Shown here one piece after another: positions 27,753 to 36,739 of a stretch of 64,000 nt of DNA (positions are counted from its first letter, which is position 1; every line of letters begins with the position of its first letter). The notes below the pieces were generated by a model that did no database searches, had not been told where the DNA came from, and saw nothing but the letters and a program-made list of their open reading frames with translations. Made by a program: the position numbers and the translations under genes. Origin of the DNA: Burkholderiaceae bacterium (GTDB lineage: Bacteria; Pseudomonadota; Gammaproteobacteria; Burkholderiales; Burkholderiaceae_B); NCBI GenBank assembly GCA_017983955.1, contig JAGOAJ010000014.1, positions 1 to 64,000 of the forward strand, written 5' to 3'.

Positions 27753-30452
27753 ATGACTAAAACGCTAATTATCGCCGAGAAACCCTCGGTAGCCCTTGAT
27801 ATCTCACGCGCCCTGGGTGGTTTCACCCGGGAAGGCGACTACTTCGAAAGCGAGCAATTCGTTCTGGCGTCCAGCATAGGCCACTTGTTAAGCCTAGTTG
27901 CGCCTAACGATCCAGTACGCGGGAAATGGAGCTTTGCGCATTTACCCGTGATACCGCCGCAATTCGAGCTGGGCCCCACCGACAAAAAATCTACCGAACG
28001 CCTGAAGCTGTTAATCAAGCTTCTAAAGCGCAAAGACGTCGATGCCATCATCAACGCCTGTGACGCGGGACGCGAGGGCGAACTAATTTTCCGTTATATC
28101 GTGCAGTACTCTGGCGTCAAGAAGCCCATACAGCGGTTATGGCTGCGCTCCATGACGCAAACCGCTATTCGCGAAGCCTTCGCCAACCTGCGCGATGATG
28201 AAACCATGAAGCCCCTGGAAGCCGCCGCCCGCTCGCGGGCTGAAGCCGACTGGCTGGTAGGCATTAACGGCACTCGCGCCATGACAGCCTTCAACAGCAA
28301 AGACGGCGGTTTCTTTAAAACCCCAGTGGGCCGGGTGCAAACGCCTACCCTGACCATTGTTGCGGAACGCGAAGAACGCATACGGAAATTCATCTCGCGT
28401 GACTACTGGGAGGTCCATGCCACCTTTGTTGCGGCCGCAGGGCTGTACACAGGCCGCTGGTTCGATCCTAAGTTCACCAAGGTAGAATCCGACCCTGAAC
28501 AGCGCGACTCCCGCCTGTGGTCGCAAACGGCCGCTCAGACCATAGTCATGGCATGCCGGGACCACGACGGCCAGGTCACCGAGGAATCCAAGCCCTCGAC
28601 CCAGATGTCGCCCGCGCTGTTTGACCTGACGTCTTTGCAACGTGAGGCCAACTCGCGCTTTGGGTTTTCCGCCAAAACGACACTATCGCTGGCCCAAACT
28701 CTGTACGAACGGCACAAGGCCTTGACCTACCCACGTACCGACTCGCGCTTCCTGCCTGAAGACTATGTGTCCACGGTGCAGCAAACCATGCAGGCACTGT
28801 CCGAGGAAGGTTCCTCTGCCGCCGCCAGCGTACGGCCATTTGCCGAAACGGTCTGCAAGCAGAACTGGGTCAAGCCCAACCGTCGTATTTTTGACGACAA
28901 AAAGGTTTCTGATCACTTCGCCATTATTCCCACGCAACAAATTCCGCGTGATCTTAGCGAAGCCGAAGGCAAAATCTACGAACTGATCGCTCGACGTTTT
29001 CTGGCTGTGTTCTTTCCCGCCGCAGAATTTCGTCTTACCACCCGCATCACCCAGGTATCCGGCCATCGTTTCAAAACTGAAGGCAAGGTATTGGTTAACC
29101 CGGGCTGGCTGGCCATCTACGGTCGCGCCGCCCAAGGCGACGACACCACGCTGGTAGCCGTTGCCGATAACGAGCAGGTCAAAACGGAAGATATCGAAGC
29201 CAAAGGCTTGGTGACCAAACCGCCAGCACGCTTTACTGAAGCCACGCTGTTGTCGGCCATGGAAGGCGCCGGCAAGCTGATAGACGACGAAGCCTTGCGC
29301 GACGCCATGTCAGAACGCGGTTTGGGTACGCCAGCTACCCGCGCAGCGATTATCGAAGGTTTGCTCAATGAAGGCTATTTACGCCGCGAAGGCCGTGAAC
29401 TGATACCTAGCGCCAAGGCGCGCCAGTTGATGACTCTGCTATCGGGTCTGGGCGTTAATGAACTAACGTCGCCCGAACTGACCGGCGAGTGGGAACACAA
29501 GCTCAAGCAAATCGAAGCGCGCCAGTTGGATCGCGACGTCTTCATGCAGAAAATTCAGCAAATGACCCAAGTCATCGTTAAGCGCGCCAAGGAATACGAA
29601 CGCGACACCGTACCTGGCGACTACGCCACGCTAAGCACGCCCTGCCCCAAATGCGGCAGCGTGGTCAAGGAAAACTATCGTCGCTACGCCTGCACATCAT
29701 GTGATTTTTCCATAGGCAAGCACCCAGGCGGGCGCACGTTCGAGATCCCCGAGGTCGAGGAACTGCTTACCGAGCGTCAATTAGGGCCTCTGCCTGGCTT
29801 TATCAGCAAAATGGGCCGTCCCTTTGCCGCTTTGCTGCGTATCACGGACGAATTCAAGCTGGAATTCGACTTTGGCCAAAAGGATGACGAAGACACCGAG
29901 CCTGTAGATTTTTCAGCTCAAACGTCCTTGGGGCCTTGTCCAAAATGCAGTGCCAACGTCTATGACCACGGCATGAATTATGTGTGCGAGAAATCCACTG
30001 GCCCAGAAAAGACCTGCGACTTCCGTACTGGAAAAATGATACTGCAGCAGGAAATTTCGCCAGAACAGGTACAGAAGCTACTTACCGATGGCAAGACCGA
30101 CTTGCTGACGGGCTTTGTATCCAGCCGCACCAATCGAAAATTCAAGGCCTTTCTGGTCAAACAAGCTGGCGGCAAGATAGGCTTTGAGTTCGAAGCACGT
30201 CCTGAAAAGCCGGGTGCTAAAAAGACGGCGGCTAAGAAGACAGCGGCTAAAACCGCCACGAAAACAGCTGCCAAAAAAGCAGCTAGCAAGACCGCAACAA
30301 AAACGGCAGCGGCCAAGAAAACTGCGACCAAAGCGGCGGCCACCAAGACAGTGACTAAGGCAGCCACAAAGACGGCGACCAAGAGGGCTACAAAAACCGT
30401 CGCTAAGAAGGCGGCTGTGAAGCTGGATGACGTGGACAGCCCCGCCTTCTAG
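27753..30452 (+). CDS. topB: DNA topoisomerase III with Lys/Ala-rich C-terminal tail
   Basis: Type IA topoisomerase that decatenates DNA by single-strand passage. The 899-residue protein has the Toprim domain first (LIIAEKPSVALDI, then NACDAGREGELIFR with the acidic metal residues). The catalytic Tyr326 lies in ALTYPRTDSRFLP. Two C-terminal zinc-ribbon-like repeats follow: CPKCGSVVKE...CTSCDF and CPKCSANVYD...CEKS, the second with an irregular last pair. From about residue 810 the chain turns into a histone-like tail of KKTA/KTATK units, which probably adds non-specific DNA binding. Length exceeds E. coli TopB (653) because of these additions. The ATG follows a 60-base divergent promoter region. 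Confidence 0.95.
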   Translation: MTKTLIIAEKPSVALDISRALGGFTREGDYFESEQFVLASSIGHLLSLVAPNDPVRGKWSFAHLPVIPPQFELGPTDKKSTERLKLLIKLLKRKDVDAIINACDAGREGELIFRYIVQYSGVKKPIQRLWLRSMTQTAIREAFANLRDDETMKPLEAAARSRAEADWLVGINGTRAMTAFNSKDGGFFKTPVGRVQTPTLTIVAEREERIRKFISRDYWEVHATFVAAAGLYTGRWFDPKFTKVESDPEQRDSRLWSQTAAQTIVMACRDHDGQVTEESKPSTQMSPALFDLTSLQREANSRFGFSAKTTLSLAQTLYERHKALTYPRTDSRFLPEDYVSTVQQTMQALSEEGSSAAASVRPFAETVCKQNWVKPNRRIFDDKKVSDHFAIIPTQQIPRDLSEAEGKIYELIARRFLAVFFPAAEFRLTTRITQVSGHRFKTEGKVLVNPGWLAIYGRAAQGDDTTLVAVADNEQVKTEDIEAKGLVTKPPARFTEATLLSAMEGAGKLIDDEALRDAMSERGLGTPATRAAIIEGLLNEGYLRREGRELIPSAKARQLMTLLSGLGVNELTSPELTGEWEHKLKQIEARQLDRDVFMQKIQQMTQVIVKRAKEYERDTVPGDYATLSTPCPKCGSVVKENYRRYACTSCDFSIGKHPGGRTFEIPEVEELLTERQLGPLPGFISKMGRPFAALLRITDEFKLEFDFGQKDDEDTEPVDFSAQTSLGPCPKCSANVYDHGMNYVCEKSTGPEKTCDFRTGKMILQQEISPEQVQKLLTDGKTDLLTGFVSSRTNRKFKAFLVKQAGGKIGFEFEARPEKPGAKKTAAKKTAAKTATKTAAKKAASKTATKTAAAKKTATKAAATKTVTKAATKTATKRATKTVAKKAAVKLDDVDSPAF

Positions 30453-30494
30453 AGTCTTTGCATAAGAGACTGGACCGTACGTACCCATGGCTGC

Positions 30495-30523
30495 CCGACC
30501 TGCGCTGCAACAGCGCAGGTCGG
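30495..30523. terminator. Strong hairpin between topB and the GST-like gene
   Basis: CCGACCTGCGCTG-CAA-CAGCGCAGGTCGG, a perfect 13-base stem with a 3-base loop, 42 bases after the topB stop. No clear T tract follows on either strand. It lies between convergent transcription units and probably insulates them. The rest of the 207-base gap shows nothing else. Confidence 0.65.
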
Positions 30524-30659
30524 AAGGTCCACCTCACCCTCTTTCAGTACCACCACGATCCGGCTTGCTGTAAGTATGCTTTTCTGAAAGAAAGGCCTCG
30601 AGATCTCCTGCCAATGCCTACGACTTTGCGGGAAGCTTACGATAAGGTGCAATGTCTCG

Positions 30660-31385
30660 TCACAATAGCGGAACCGGGACCGTCGAAACCCCTTGTTCAG
30701 CTGCAGCAGCCTCTTCAACACTCAGCGCCTGAAGGAAGGAAGGGTAATTGCGCATACCCTCCCAATACCGACGCACATTTTCAGGCAACTTGTTCAACAT
30801 ACCGACGTATTGCGCCAATAGCAATGCATAGCTTATTGATATGTCAGCGACAGTGAGGCGCCCGGCACATAAGAAGTCCCGTTCAGCAAACATAAAATCG
30901 AGTTTTCGCAAGCGTCCCAAAAAAAAACTCGTATAGTCTTCAACAACTTGGGGGAGTTTTCGTTCGTTTGGCTCAAATTGCCCATAACGTAAAATTAAAG
31001 CGTGTGGGAAAGTCAGCGTCGACTCGCCAAAGTGAAGTAGATCAAGAAACAGTCCATAGTCGTACTCGTCAGCCTCCACGTTCAGTCCTCTTGGTGAATG
31101 CTGCGCAGCTAGGAGCTGACAGATGGCTACAGATTCTGTCATGGTGTGTGTGCCATTGACATACGCAGGCACCGTGCCGAGCGGGTTTATTGATAAAAAA
31201 TCGCTGGAACACACCCGTGGTGGAAAGGCTAGCATCTTCAGTTCATAGTCCAGCTGGAGCTCTTCGAGAACCCAAAGAGGACGAAATGATCGTGCACCAA
31301 CACAATGGTAGAGCGTAGCGACCGAGCTTGTTGCGGACAATTCGTCTGAGCTATGGTGATATGTGTTGTTTGTAGCTGTTTGCAT
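30660..31385 (-). CDS. Glutathione S-transferase family protein
   Basis: A 241-residue GST-fold protein, last gene of the Rieske operon. The N-terminal thioredoxin-like domain starts at about residue 23 (TLYHCVGARSFRPLWVLEELQLDYEL) and has the cis-proline turn NPLGTVPAYVNG and the gamma-glutamyl-binding MTESVAICQLL. The all-helical C-domain has the capping motif GRLTVADISISYAL. A Ser or Cys in the CVGARS turn could activate glutathione. GST genes also occur in aromatic operons (bphK in biphenyl clusters), where they may dehalogenate or isomerise intermediates; that is only an analogy. AGAGG precedes the ATG, and the TRAP dctM stop is 14 bases upstream. Confidence 0.85.
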   Translation of the reverse strand: MQTATNNTYHHSSDELSATSSVATLYHCVGARSFRPLWVLEELQLDYELKMLAFPPRVCSSDFLSINPLGTVPAYVNGTHTMTESVAICQLLAAQHSPRGLNVEADEYDYGLFLDLLHFGESTLTFPHALILRYGQFEPNERKLPQVVEDYTSFFLGRLRKLDFMFAERDFLCAGRLTVADISISYALLLAQYVGMLNKLPENVRRYWEGMRNYPSFLQALSVEEAAAAEQGVSTVPVPLL

Positions 31386-31399
31386 AGCGCGGCCTCTAT

Positions 31400-32692
31400 C
31401 TATTTAACGTAGCTCGGGAGCCATAAAGCCAGGGAAGGGAAAGCGATCACAAACCCGCCGAGCACGACAAGCGCGAAGTTTAATGGCCACACTCTTTTAA
31501 ATATTGAGAGTATAGGGATATGGGGTAAAACGCTTCTTACCACAAAGATGTTCATTCCCACTGGGGGTGAGATCATACCGATCTGAATGGCAATGATGAC
31601 CAATATCCCGAACCATACTGGATCGAAGCCTAGATCAATGATCAATGGGAAGAACAGTGGTATGGTGAGGAGCATCATTGATATCTCCTCCATGACCGTG
31701 CCCAGAATTACGTAGATCAAGCATATGGCGATAACCACGATAATTGGGTGAAGCTCGAACATCATGACAAAATCGCGAAGATCACCCGGCATTGAGGTGT
31801 AGTTCACAAAGTTGGCAAACACCAAAGCCCCAATAACTATCAGAAAAAGCACTGCAGTAGTCCTAGCTGTTTCCGCAAGAAGATCAAACAAAATGGGCCA
31901 CGTTAGCGCACGTCGATAGAGCGCAAATACCAATGCTCCAGCGGCACCAATTCCTGCTCCCTCGGTGGTAGTAAACAGGCCTCCGTAAATACCGCCCATA
32001 ACAAGTGTAAATAAAGCTATCACTGGCCATATTGTGGGCAAAGACTGCAGTCGCTCGCGCCAAGAATGCTTTTTTCCACAAGGTGCGAGTGCGGGCGATA
32101 ACCGGGTCGTAACAGAAATGGTCGCGCAAAAGAGCAAGGCCGCCAATATTCCCGGCACGATTCCGGCGATGAACACCTTGGCGATACTTGTTTCTGTCAT
32201 GATCCCATAGAGCACCATAAATGTAGATGGAGGGATCAGAATGCCTAAAGTACCGCCCGCTGCCAGAGTACTTGCAGCAAACCCATCGTCATAATCGAAC
32301 TTTCTCATGGAAGGATAAGCAACTTTTGCAAAGGTTGCTGCGGTAGCGACGGATGAGCCGCACACAGCACCGAAGCCAGCGCAAGACATTACACTCGCCA
32401 TGGCTAAACCACCGCGCTTATGTCCCACGAATCTATAAGCAGCCTCAAACAACTCAGCAGAAACGCCCGCCCTAACGATGAGATTTCCCATCAGAATAAA
32501 GAGAGGAACAACAGACAGCGTATAGGACAGACCTGTTTCATAGACCGCCTGCCCTAGCATCGCAGAGGCTGCATTAAAGTTTACCTTCATGCCAAAGCCG
32601 ATGAAGCCGACGATGATCATGGAAAACGCTATAGGTATTCTGAGGAAGGACAAGATAAGGAATGAGGCGAAGCCGATACCAGTCTCAGTCAC
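31400..32692 (-). CDS. TRAP transporter large membrane subunit DctM (system 1)
   Basis: A 430-residue DctM-type permease of a tripartite ATP-independent periplasmic transporter, the subunit that couples substrate entry to the sodium gradient. About 12 hydrophobic segments are visible. Family stretches include PLFILMGNLIVRAGVSAELF, SCAGFGAVCGSSVATAATFAKVAYPSM, GGTLGILIPPSTFMVLYGI and the C-terminal PPVGMNIFVV. Its ATG overlaps the dctQ stop by 4 bases (ATGA), typical of translational coupling. Likely substrate: the organic acid fed into the oxygenase pathway encoded upstream. Confidence 0.92.
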   Translation of the reverse strand: MTETGIGFASFLILSFLRIPIAFSMIIVGFIGFGMKVNFNAASAMLGQAVYETGLSYTLSVVPLFILMGNLIVRAGVSAELFEAAYRFVGHKRGGLAMASVMSCAGFGAVCGSSVATAATFAKVAYPSMRKFDYDDGFAASTLAAGGTLGILIPPSTFMVLYGIMTETSIAKVFIAGIVPGILAALLFCATISVTTRLSPALAPCGKKHSWRERLQSLPTIWPVIALFTLVMGGIYGGLFTTTEGAGIGAAGALVFALYRRALTWPILFDLLAETARTTAVLFLIVIGALVFANFVNYTSMPGDLRDFVMMFELHPIIVVIAICLIYVILGTVMEEISMMLLTIPLFFPLIIDLGFDPVWFGILVIIAIQIGMISPPVGMNIFVVRSVLPHIPILSIFKRVWPLNFALVVLGGFVIAFPSLALWLPSYVK

Positions 32693-33207
32693 GGTTGGCC
32701 TCCATTGTCCAAGGTATCAGCTTCGATCCCACGCACTTTTGGAGCAACGAGAAATGCACCACACGTCAGAACCATAGTGATCATCATTAATATCGCCAGC
32801 CAACCGAGCTTGATTCCAAGTTGCCCTGTCTGCTCGCCTGAAAGCAACATCCCCTGCGCACGGTCCCATAACTGCCAGGCGATGAAGGCCGAGAAAAGTG
32901 CACACACAAGATTGGAAACGATACCTTGTATGTTGAGCATTCGCTGCGAGATGCAAGCGTCGAACAGATCAACAGTAATATGCTCGGCACGAGAAGTGGC
33001 CATGGGCAATCCAAAAAAAATTACCGCGGCAAGTAGTAACTCAGTGAGCTCCAGAGCGCCAAAGACTGGGGCGTTAAAAAAATATCGCCCAAATACATCC
33101 GCACAGGTGAGGGCAGTCATGCCGAGTAGGCTAAGCGCCGCGCCATAGTTGAGTACACGAAACGCGCACCGAGCTATCTGTGTACCTGCCACAGTAATCG
33201 TAGTCAT
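32689..33207 (-). CDS. TRAP transporter small membrane subunit DctQ (system 1)
   Basis: A 172-residue DctQ-like protein with four predicted membrane helices and the usual core around DVFGRYFFNAPVFGALELTELLLAAVIFFGLPMATSRAEHITVDL, where an Arg and Glu near the second helix are conserved. It pairs with DctM to bind the docked solute receptor. It lies 18 bases after dctP and overlaps dctM by 4. Confidence 0.88.
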   Translation of the reverse strand: MTTITVAGTQIARCAFRVLNYGAALSLLGMTALTCADVFGRYFFNAPVFGALELTELLLAAVIFFGLPMATSRAEHITVDLFDACISQRMLNIQGIVSNLVCALFSAFIAWQLWDRAQGMLLSGEQTGQLGIKLGWLAILMMITMVLTCGAFLVAPKVRGIEADTLDNGGQP

Positions 33208-33225
33208 AGTGAATATCGCTCGCTG

Positions 33226-34260
33226 TTATTTAGACGGGTTCGTAGATGAGGCAACTTGCGCTGCCGTTTCTAAGCGGAACGCCTGCAGGACCTTTGCCCC
33301 GTCCACCCCCCTGCTCTCCACCTGTTGGATCCACTTTTCTTCAAGTCCCGACGTTTTTTCACGAATTTGAGCGATAAGCCCGGGAGAGGCCATTAAGATG
33401 TTGATTCCCGCATCTCGCATGACTGTATCGGCTCTAATATCAGCTTTGTCGTAGGTATGTCCAGCCCGCCTAGCCAGCGCCTCCCCAAGCAAAGGCTCAA
33501 TTGCGGCTCTATCAGCCGCTGAAATCGAATCCCATTTGGACTCATTCATAATAATAGTGAACGCCACGTTATACAGTCCGCCTGGCATATACAGCGCATT
33601 CTTTACAAGCGGATAAAGATTGAACGAGACTGGCGAGTCTTTGTTGAACACAAAGCCGTCAATAATGCCTCCTGACATGAGTTCATACACATCCGGAGCT
33701 GGCTTTAACATTGGCGTAGCGCCCAACAGCTTGATCACGTCGTTCACTATGCCACCACCGGTGCGTAACTTAAGCCCAGAGAAATCCGCCATTGTTTTGA
33801 CCTCTCTGGTCCCCGTATATAGCTGACCCGGCCCGTGAGTAAATACGGCAAGAACCTTGACGCCTTTGTGCTCGTTGGCATCAGCTAAGTATTGATCGTA
33901 TATATGCTGATAGGCAACCGAGTTGACCTCGGCTGTTTGGCCGGACAGTGGAAACTCTGCTACGGTAGACAACAAGAATCGACCAGCTGTATAGCCATCG
34001 ACAATGAACGCAAGATCTGCAATGCCATCGCGAACAGCGTCAAACGTTTGAGCAGCTGCAGAAACTGATTTTGGAAGAATATTACATTTAACGCGTTTTT
34101 CGGTGACCCGCGCAAAGTCATCGCATAGCGGTTTTATAACCCCGGTGACAAGGGGATGGTTGACTGGAACCCAATTGGTCACGTTCACCGTCTGAGCGTA
34201 CCCAACTGATGTGAGAATACATGCAACTGTGCCTATAAATATAGAATATGCAATTTTCAT
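33226..34260 (-). CDS. TRAP transporter solute-binding protein DctP (system 1)
   Basis: Periplasmic receptor of 344 residues. I placed the start at MKIAYSIF (34260), which has AGGAG 7 bases upstream; the ATG 15 bases earlier lacks one. A signal peptide (about 1-20, ending GYAQT) precedes a DctP fold. The conserved ligand-clamping Arg is in FSGLKLRTGGGIVND and the hinge region is near MSGGIIDGFVFNKDSPVSFNLYPLVK. In this family that Arg pairs with a substrate carboxylate, so the ligand is probably an organic acid. It lies directly downstream of the ferredoxin gene, inside the oxygenase operon. Confidence 0.9.
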   Translation of the reverse strand: MKIAYSIFIGTVACILTSVGYAQTVNVTNWVPVNHPLVTGVIKPLCDDFARVTEKRVKCNILPKSVSAAAQTFDAVRDGIADLAFIVDGYTAGRFLLSTVAEFPLSGQTAEVNSVAYQHIYDQYLADANEHKGVKVLAVFTHGPGQLYTGTREVKTMADFSGLKLRTGGGIVNDVIKLLGATPMLKPAPDVYELMSGGIIDGFVFNKDSPVSFNLYPLVKNALYMPGGLYNVAFTIIMNESKWDSISAADRAAIEPLLGEALARRAGHTYDKADIRADTVMRDAGINILMASPGLIAQIREKTSGLEEKWIQQVESRGVDGAKVLQAFRLETAAQVASSTNPSK

Positions 34261-34302
34261 TATTTGTCTCCTCAATATGCCAGAATCGGCATGATAAGAA
34301 AT

Positions 34303-34626
34303 TCAGGGATTTTTGATCACTTTTTGTTCCATATAAACTTGCCCATCAACAATCTTCAGGGGAATTATTTTTAAAGGAAGTTCACCATTTTCCTTTACTT
34401 CTCCTGTCCTGATATCCCATTGCCACAGATGCTTCAAGCAAGTGAGATTAAAGCCATCACACAACCCATTGACTAGTGGTTCATCCATATGGGGACAGAG
34501 TGCTGGTACTGCATGAACTTCACCCTCATGTCGTAGAAACAAAACGTTGTTTCCATTGATTCTCAGCTCGGTCAGGCATGAGTCCTCAAGGTCATCTACG
34601 GCACACGCTTTTATCCAGTTCTCCAC
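34303..34626 (-). CDS. Rieske-type [2Fe-2S] ferredoxin of the oxygenase system
   Basis: A 107-residue soluble electron carrier that would shuttle electrons from the reductase to the oxygenase alpha subunit. The cluster ligands are in CPHMDEPL (Cys-x-His) and CLKHLWQWD (Cys-x2-His), the standard Rieske ferredoxin arrangement. The rest is the expected small beta fold (GEVHAVPALCPH; IIPLKIVDGQVYME). It lies 17 bases after the reductase gene, consistent with translation from one message. Confidence 0.92.
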   Translation of the reverse strand: MENWIKACAVDDLEDSCLTELRINGNNVLFLRHEGEVHAVPALCPHMDEPLVNGLCDGFNLTCLKHLWQWDIRTGEVKENGELPLKIIPLKIVDGQVYMEQKVIKNP

Positions 34627-34643
34627 TGCAATTCCTCCATCAA

Positions 34644-35687
34644 TTACGAAAAACGGTCAAACCGGATGTTTGTCGGTTTACATCGGCGCGACTTAAGCAA
34701 CCCCCGCACCGTGAGATCGACCATAGGCGGTGGCCCCGCCACGAATACAGTAGGGTCAGCAGACCACGTATTGAGCGAAGCAAGAACTGTCTCGTGAACT
34801 AGGCCGCTACGGAACTCAACACCAGGAAGAGATGGGAGCAAAGTTGCCGACTCTGAAAACGTGATGACTGAAGAGATTCGATTAGGCGCGTAGCTATGAA
34901 TTTGTCTCAACCTGCTAATCACTGGATCACAATCTGCCGTTCGAAGACCAATATAAATTTTCAGCAAACGAGAGCTAAGCGATGCGGAGTTGATAAATCC
35001 ATTTGCGAGGGCCATCGCCACCCCAAGACCAGAACCACCCACAACAACTGACACATCGTCTGCGTCATGTGGGTAAAGACATGCTGTGCCCATGGGGCCG
35101 AAAAGTCTAAGTTCGTCTCCGCAAGATTTCAAATCACATAATATTTTTGACAGACCGCTGGCCAGACCAACCCTAACGACGAACTTTAGGAGAAGCCCCC
35201 CTTCCTCCACCGCTGAGACCGAGTAAGCTCGAAATCCCGAAATACCTTCAGCGCCCACCAGCATGAACTGTCCAGGAGCTGGCGAATAAGGAGTCGTACA
35301 GCGGACTGAGATCTCGTACAAGCCGTGACTTAGCCGTGCGACGTCGATCAATTCAGCAGATGAGTACTCTGGAACAGAGGTGTGCCTTTCAGATAGTGTG
35401 GGGGGCGGAGTGAATGACACTACACAATCGCTTCTGGCACTACATTGGCAAAGTAGTACGCGGTTCTGATTGCCGTGTGTCGCCTTCACTCCAGGCGCTT
35501 GCGGCCATAGGTTATCTACCGAACCATACTCTACAGTCGCCAAACAACTGCCACAGGTCCCAGTAGCACATTCGTACGGAAGGTCGACTCCCGATCTGAG
35601 GCCGGCCATCAGCAGACGCTCACCAGACTTCAGTGCTACACGTGTTGAAGCACCCGTACTTGAATTGAACAGTACCTCCACATCCAT
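34644..35687 (-). CDS. Oxygenase reductase: plant-type [2Fe-2S] plus FAD/NAD domains
   Basis: A 347-residue NAD(P)H:ferredoxin reductase. The N-terminal chloroplast-type cluster domain has C-x4-C-x2-C in YECATGTCGSCLATV, with the fourth ligand in LLCQCSA. The FAD domain has the flavin motif RAYSVS. The NAD domain has VVVGGSGLGVAMA and a C-terminal FVAGPPPMVD. This order, ferredoxin-FAD-NAD, is the BenC/XylZ/MsmD layout. Together with the separate Rieske ferredoxin it makes a three-component oxygenase system. It lies 9 bases after the aldolase gene. Confidence 0.92.
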   Translation of the reverse strand: MDVEVLFNSSTGASTRVALKSGERLLMAGLRSGVDLPYECATGTCGSCLATVEYGSVDNLWPQAPGVKATHGNQNRVLLCQCSARSDCVVSFTPPPTLSERHTSVPEYSSAELIDVARLSHGLYEISVRCTTPYSPAPGQFMLVGAEGISGFRAYSVSAVEEGGLLLKFVVRVGLASGLSKILCDLKSCGDELRLFGPMGTACLYPHDADDVSVVVGGSGLGVAMALANGFINSASLSSRLLKIYIGLRTADCDPVISRLRQIHSYAPNRISSVITFSESATLLPSLPGVEFRSGLVHETVLASLNTWSADPTVFVAGPPPMVDLTVRGLLKSRRCKPTNIRFDRFS

Positions 35688-35696
35688 TCCCCTGTT

Positions 35697-36725
35697 TTAA
35701 ACCGTAACTTCGGGAACGGATCGACTTTCGGAAACCAACTTTTGCGCTTCATCAATCACAGCATCCTCCTGCGCATGAACTACTCTTCGGGCGCCAAGCC
35801 TGAGGATCAATTCACGTGGATCGCAACCATACTCACTCGCTGCTTTCTTAACTGGAAGAACATAGCCACCGTAAACATTCGCAAATCCCATCAGGATAGA
35901 GTCGTTATCGAGGCTAGGCATAGGGTGGGGCTGTACCATACTCTGGAATACGTCAGCCGCGTCGAGCGTCTCAAACAGGGTCGGGTTGATGTCATAACCT
36001 GCCTTCTTTAGCGCAGCAACGGCAACTTCAGTTTGCGCATTGCCTGCCCCACCTCCAAAGCCCTTTAAACTGCCGTCAATAAACGTCGCGCCTTCACCTA
36101 GAGCTGCCAGGATATTGCCAATCGCAAGTCCCAGGTTGTTATGAGGATGGAAGCCGATTGGTATCTTGACCGCCTTACGTACAGCCCGGATACGCTCCGC
36201 CACTTCGGAAGGCACCAGATGACCCTGAGATTCGGCCAGATTGATATACTGTGCACCGTACGATTCCATCTTCGCTGCCTCGCTAGCCAAGCGTTCCGCG
36301 CTTGCCATGCCAACTGAAACTAGGTAGCCGACGGGTAACAGCCCTAGATCAGCAGCGCGTTGTAGGTGCTGCTCGGTAATGTCAGCTTCGGTGCAGTGGG
36401 TTCCAATGCGAGCCATAGAAACACCAAGCTCAGCAGACATCTCCAAGTCCTGAAAACTCCCCATGCCGGGAATCAGAATAATAGAGATCTTTGCATTCTT
36501 CACAGCGCCTACGGCAGCTTTGATCAGCTCCATGTCCGATGTGGCAGAACGACCTACATGGATACAGCTTCCGCCAAGGCCATCGCCGTGGCCTACCTCG
36601 ATGTAATCCACACCGGCACGATCCAGCGCCGCAGCGGTCTTTGCAACAATCTCTGGAGTGAATTGATGACCGTATGTGTGGTTTCCATCACGTAACGTTA
36701 CATCAACGATAGTTACTTTAGACAT
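35697..36725 (-). CDS. 4-hydroxy-2-oxovalerate aldolase
   Basis: Class II pyruvate aldolase that splits 4-hydroxy-2-oxoacids, typically 4-hydroxy-2-oxovalerate to pyruvate plus acetaldehyde. It is 342 residues, the usual DmpG/BphI/MhpE length. The N-terminal signature TLRDGNHTYGHQFT carries Arg12, metal ligand Asp13 and the catalytic His20; family members usually have TLRDGxHAxRHQ. The metal pair is His193/His195 in GFHPHNNLGL. FGGGAGNAQTE and the helical C-terminal domain (HAQEDAVIDEAQKLV) form the interface with acetaldehyde dehydrogenase. It follows the dehydrogenase by 14 bases, and the two enzymes normally form a channelling complex. Confidence 0.94.
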   Translation of the reverse strand: MSKVTIVDVTLRDGNHTYGHQFTPEIVAKTAAALDRAGVDYIEVGHGDGLGGSCIHVGRSATSDMELIKAAVGAVKNAKISIILIPGMGSFQDLEMSAELGVSMARIGTHCTEADITEQHLQRAADLGLLPVGYLVSVGMASAERLASEAAKMESYGAQYINLAESQGHLVPSEVAERIRAVRKAVKIPIGFHPHNNLGLAIGNILAALGEGATFIDGSLKGFGGGAGNAQTEVAVAALKKAGYDINPTLFETLDAADVFQSMVQPHPMPSLDNDSILMGFANVYGGYVLPVKKAASEYGCDPRELILRLGARRVVHAQEDAVIDEAQKLVSESRSVPEVTV

Positions 36726-36739
36726 AGAATTCCCCTTAC

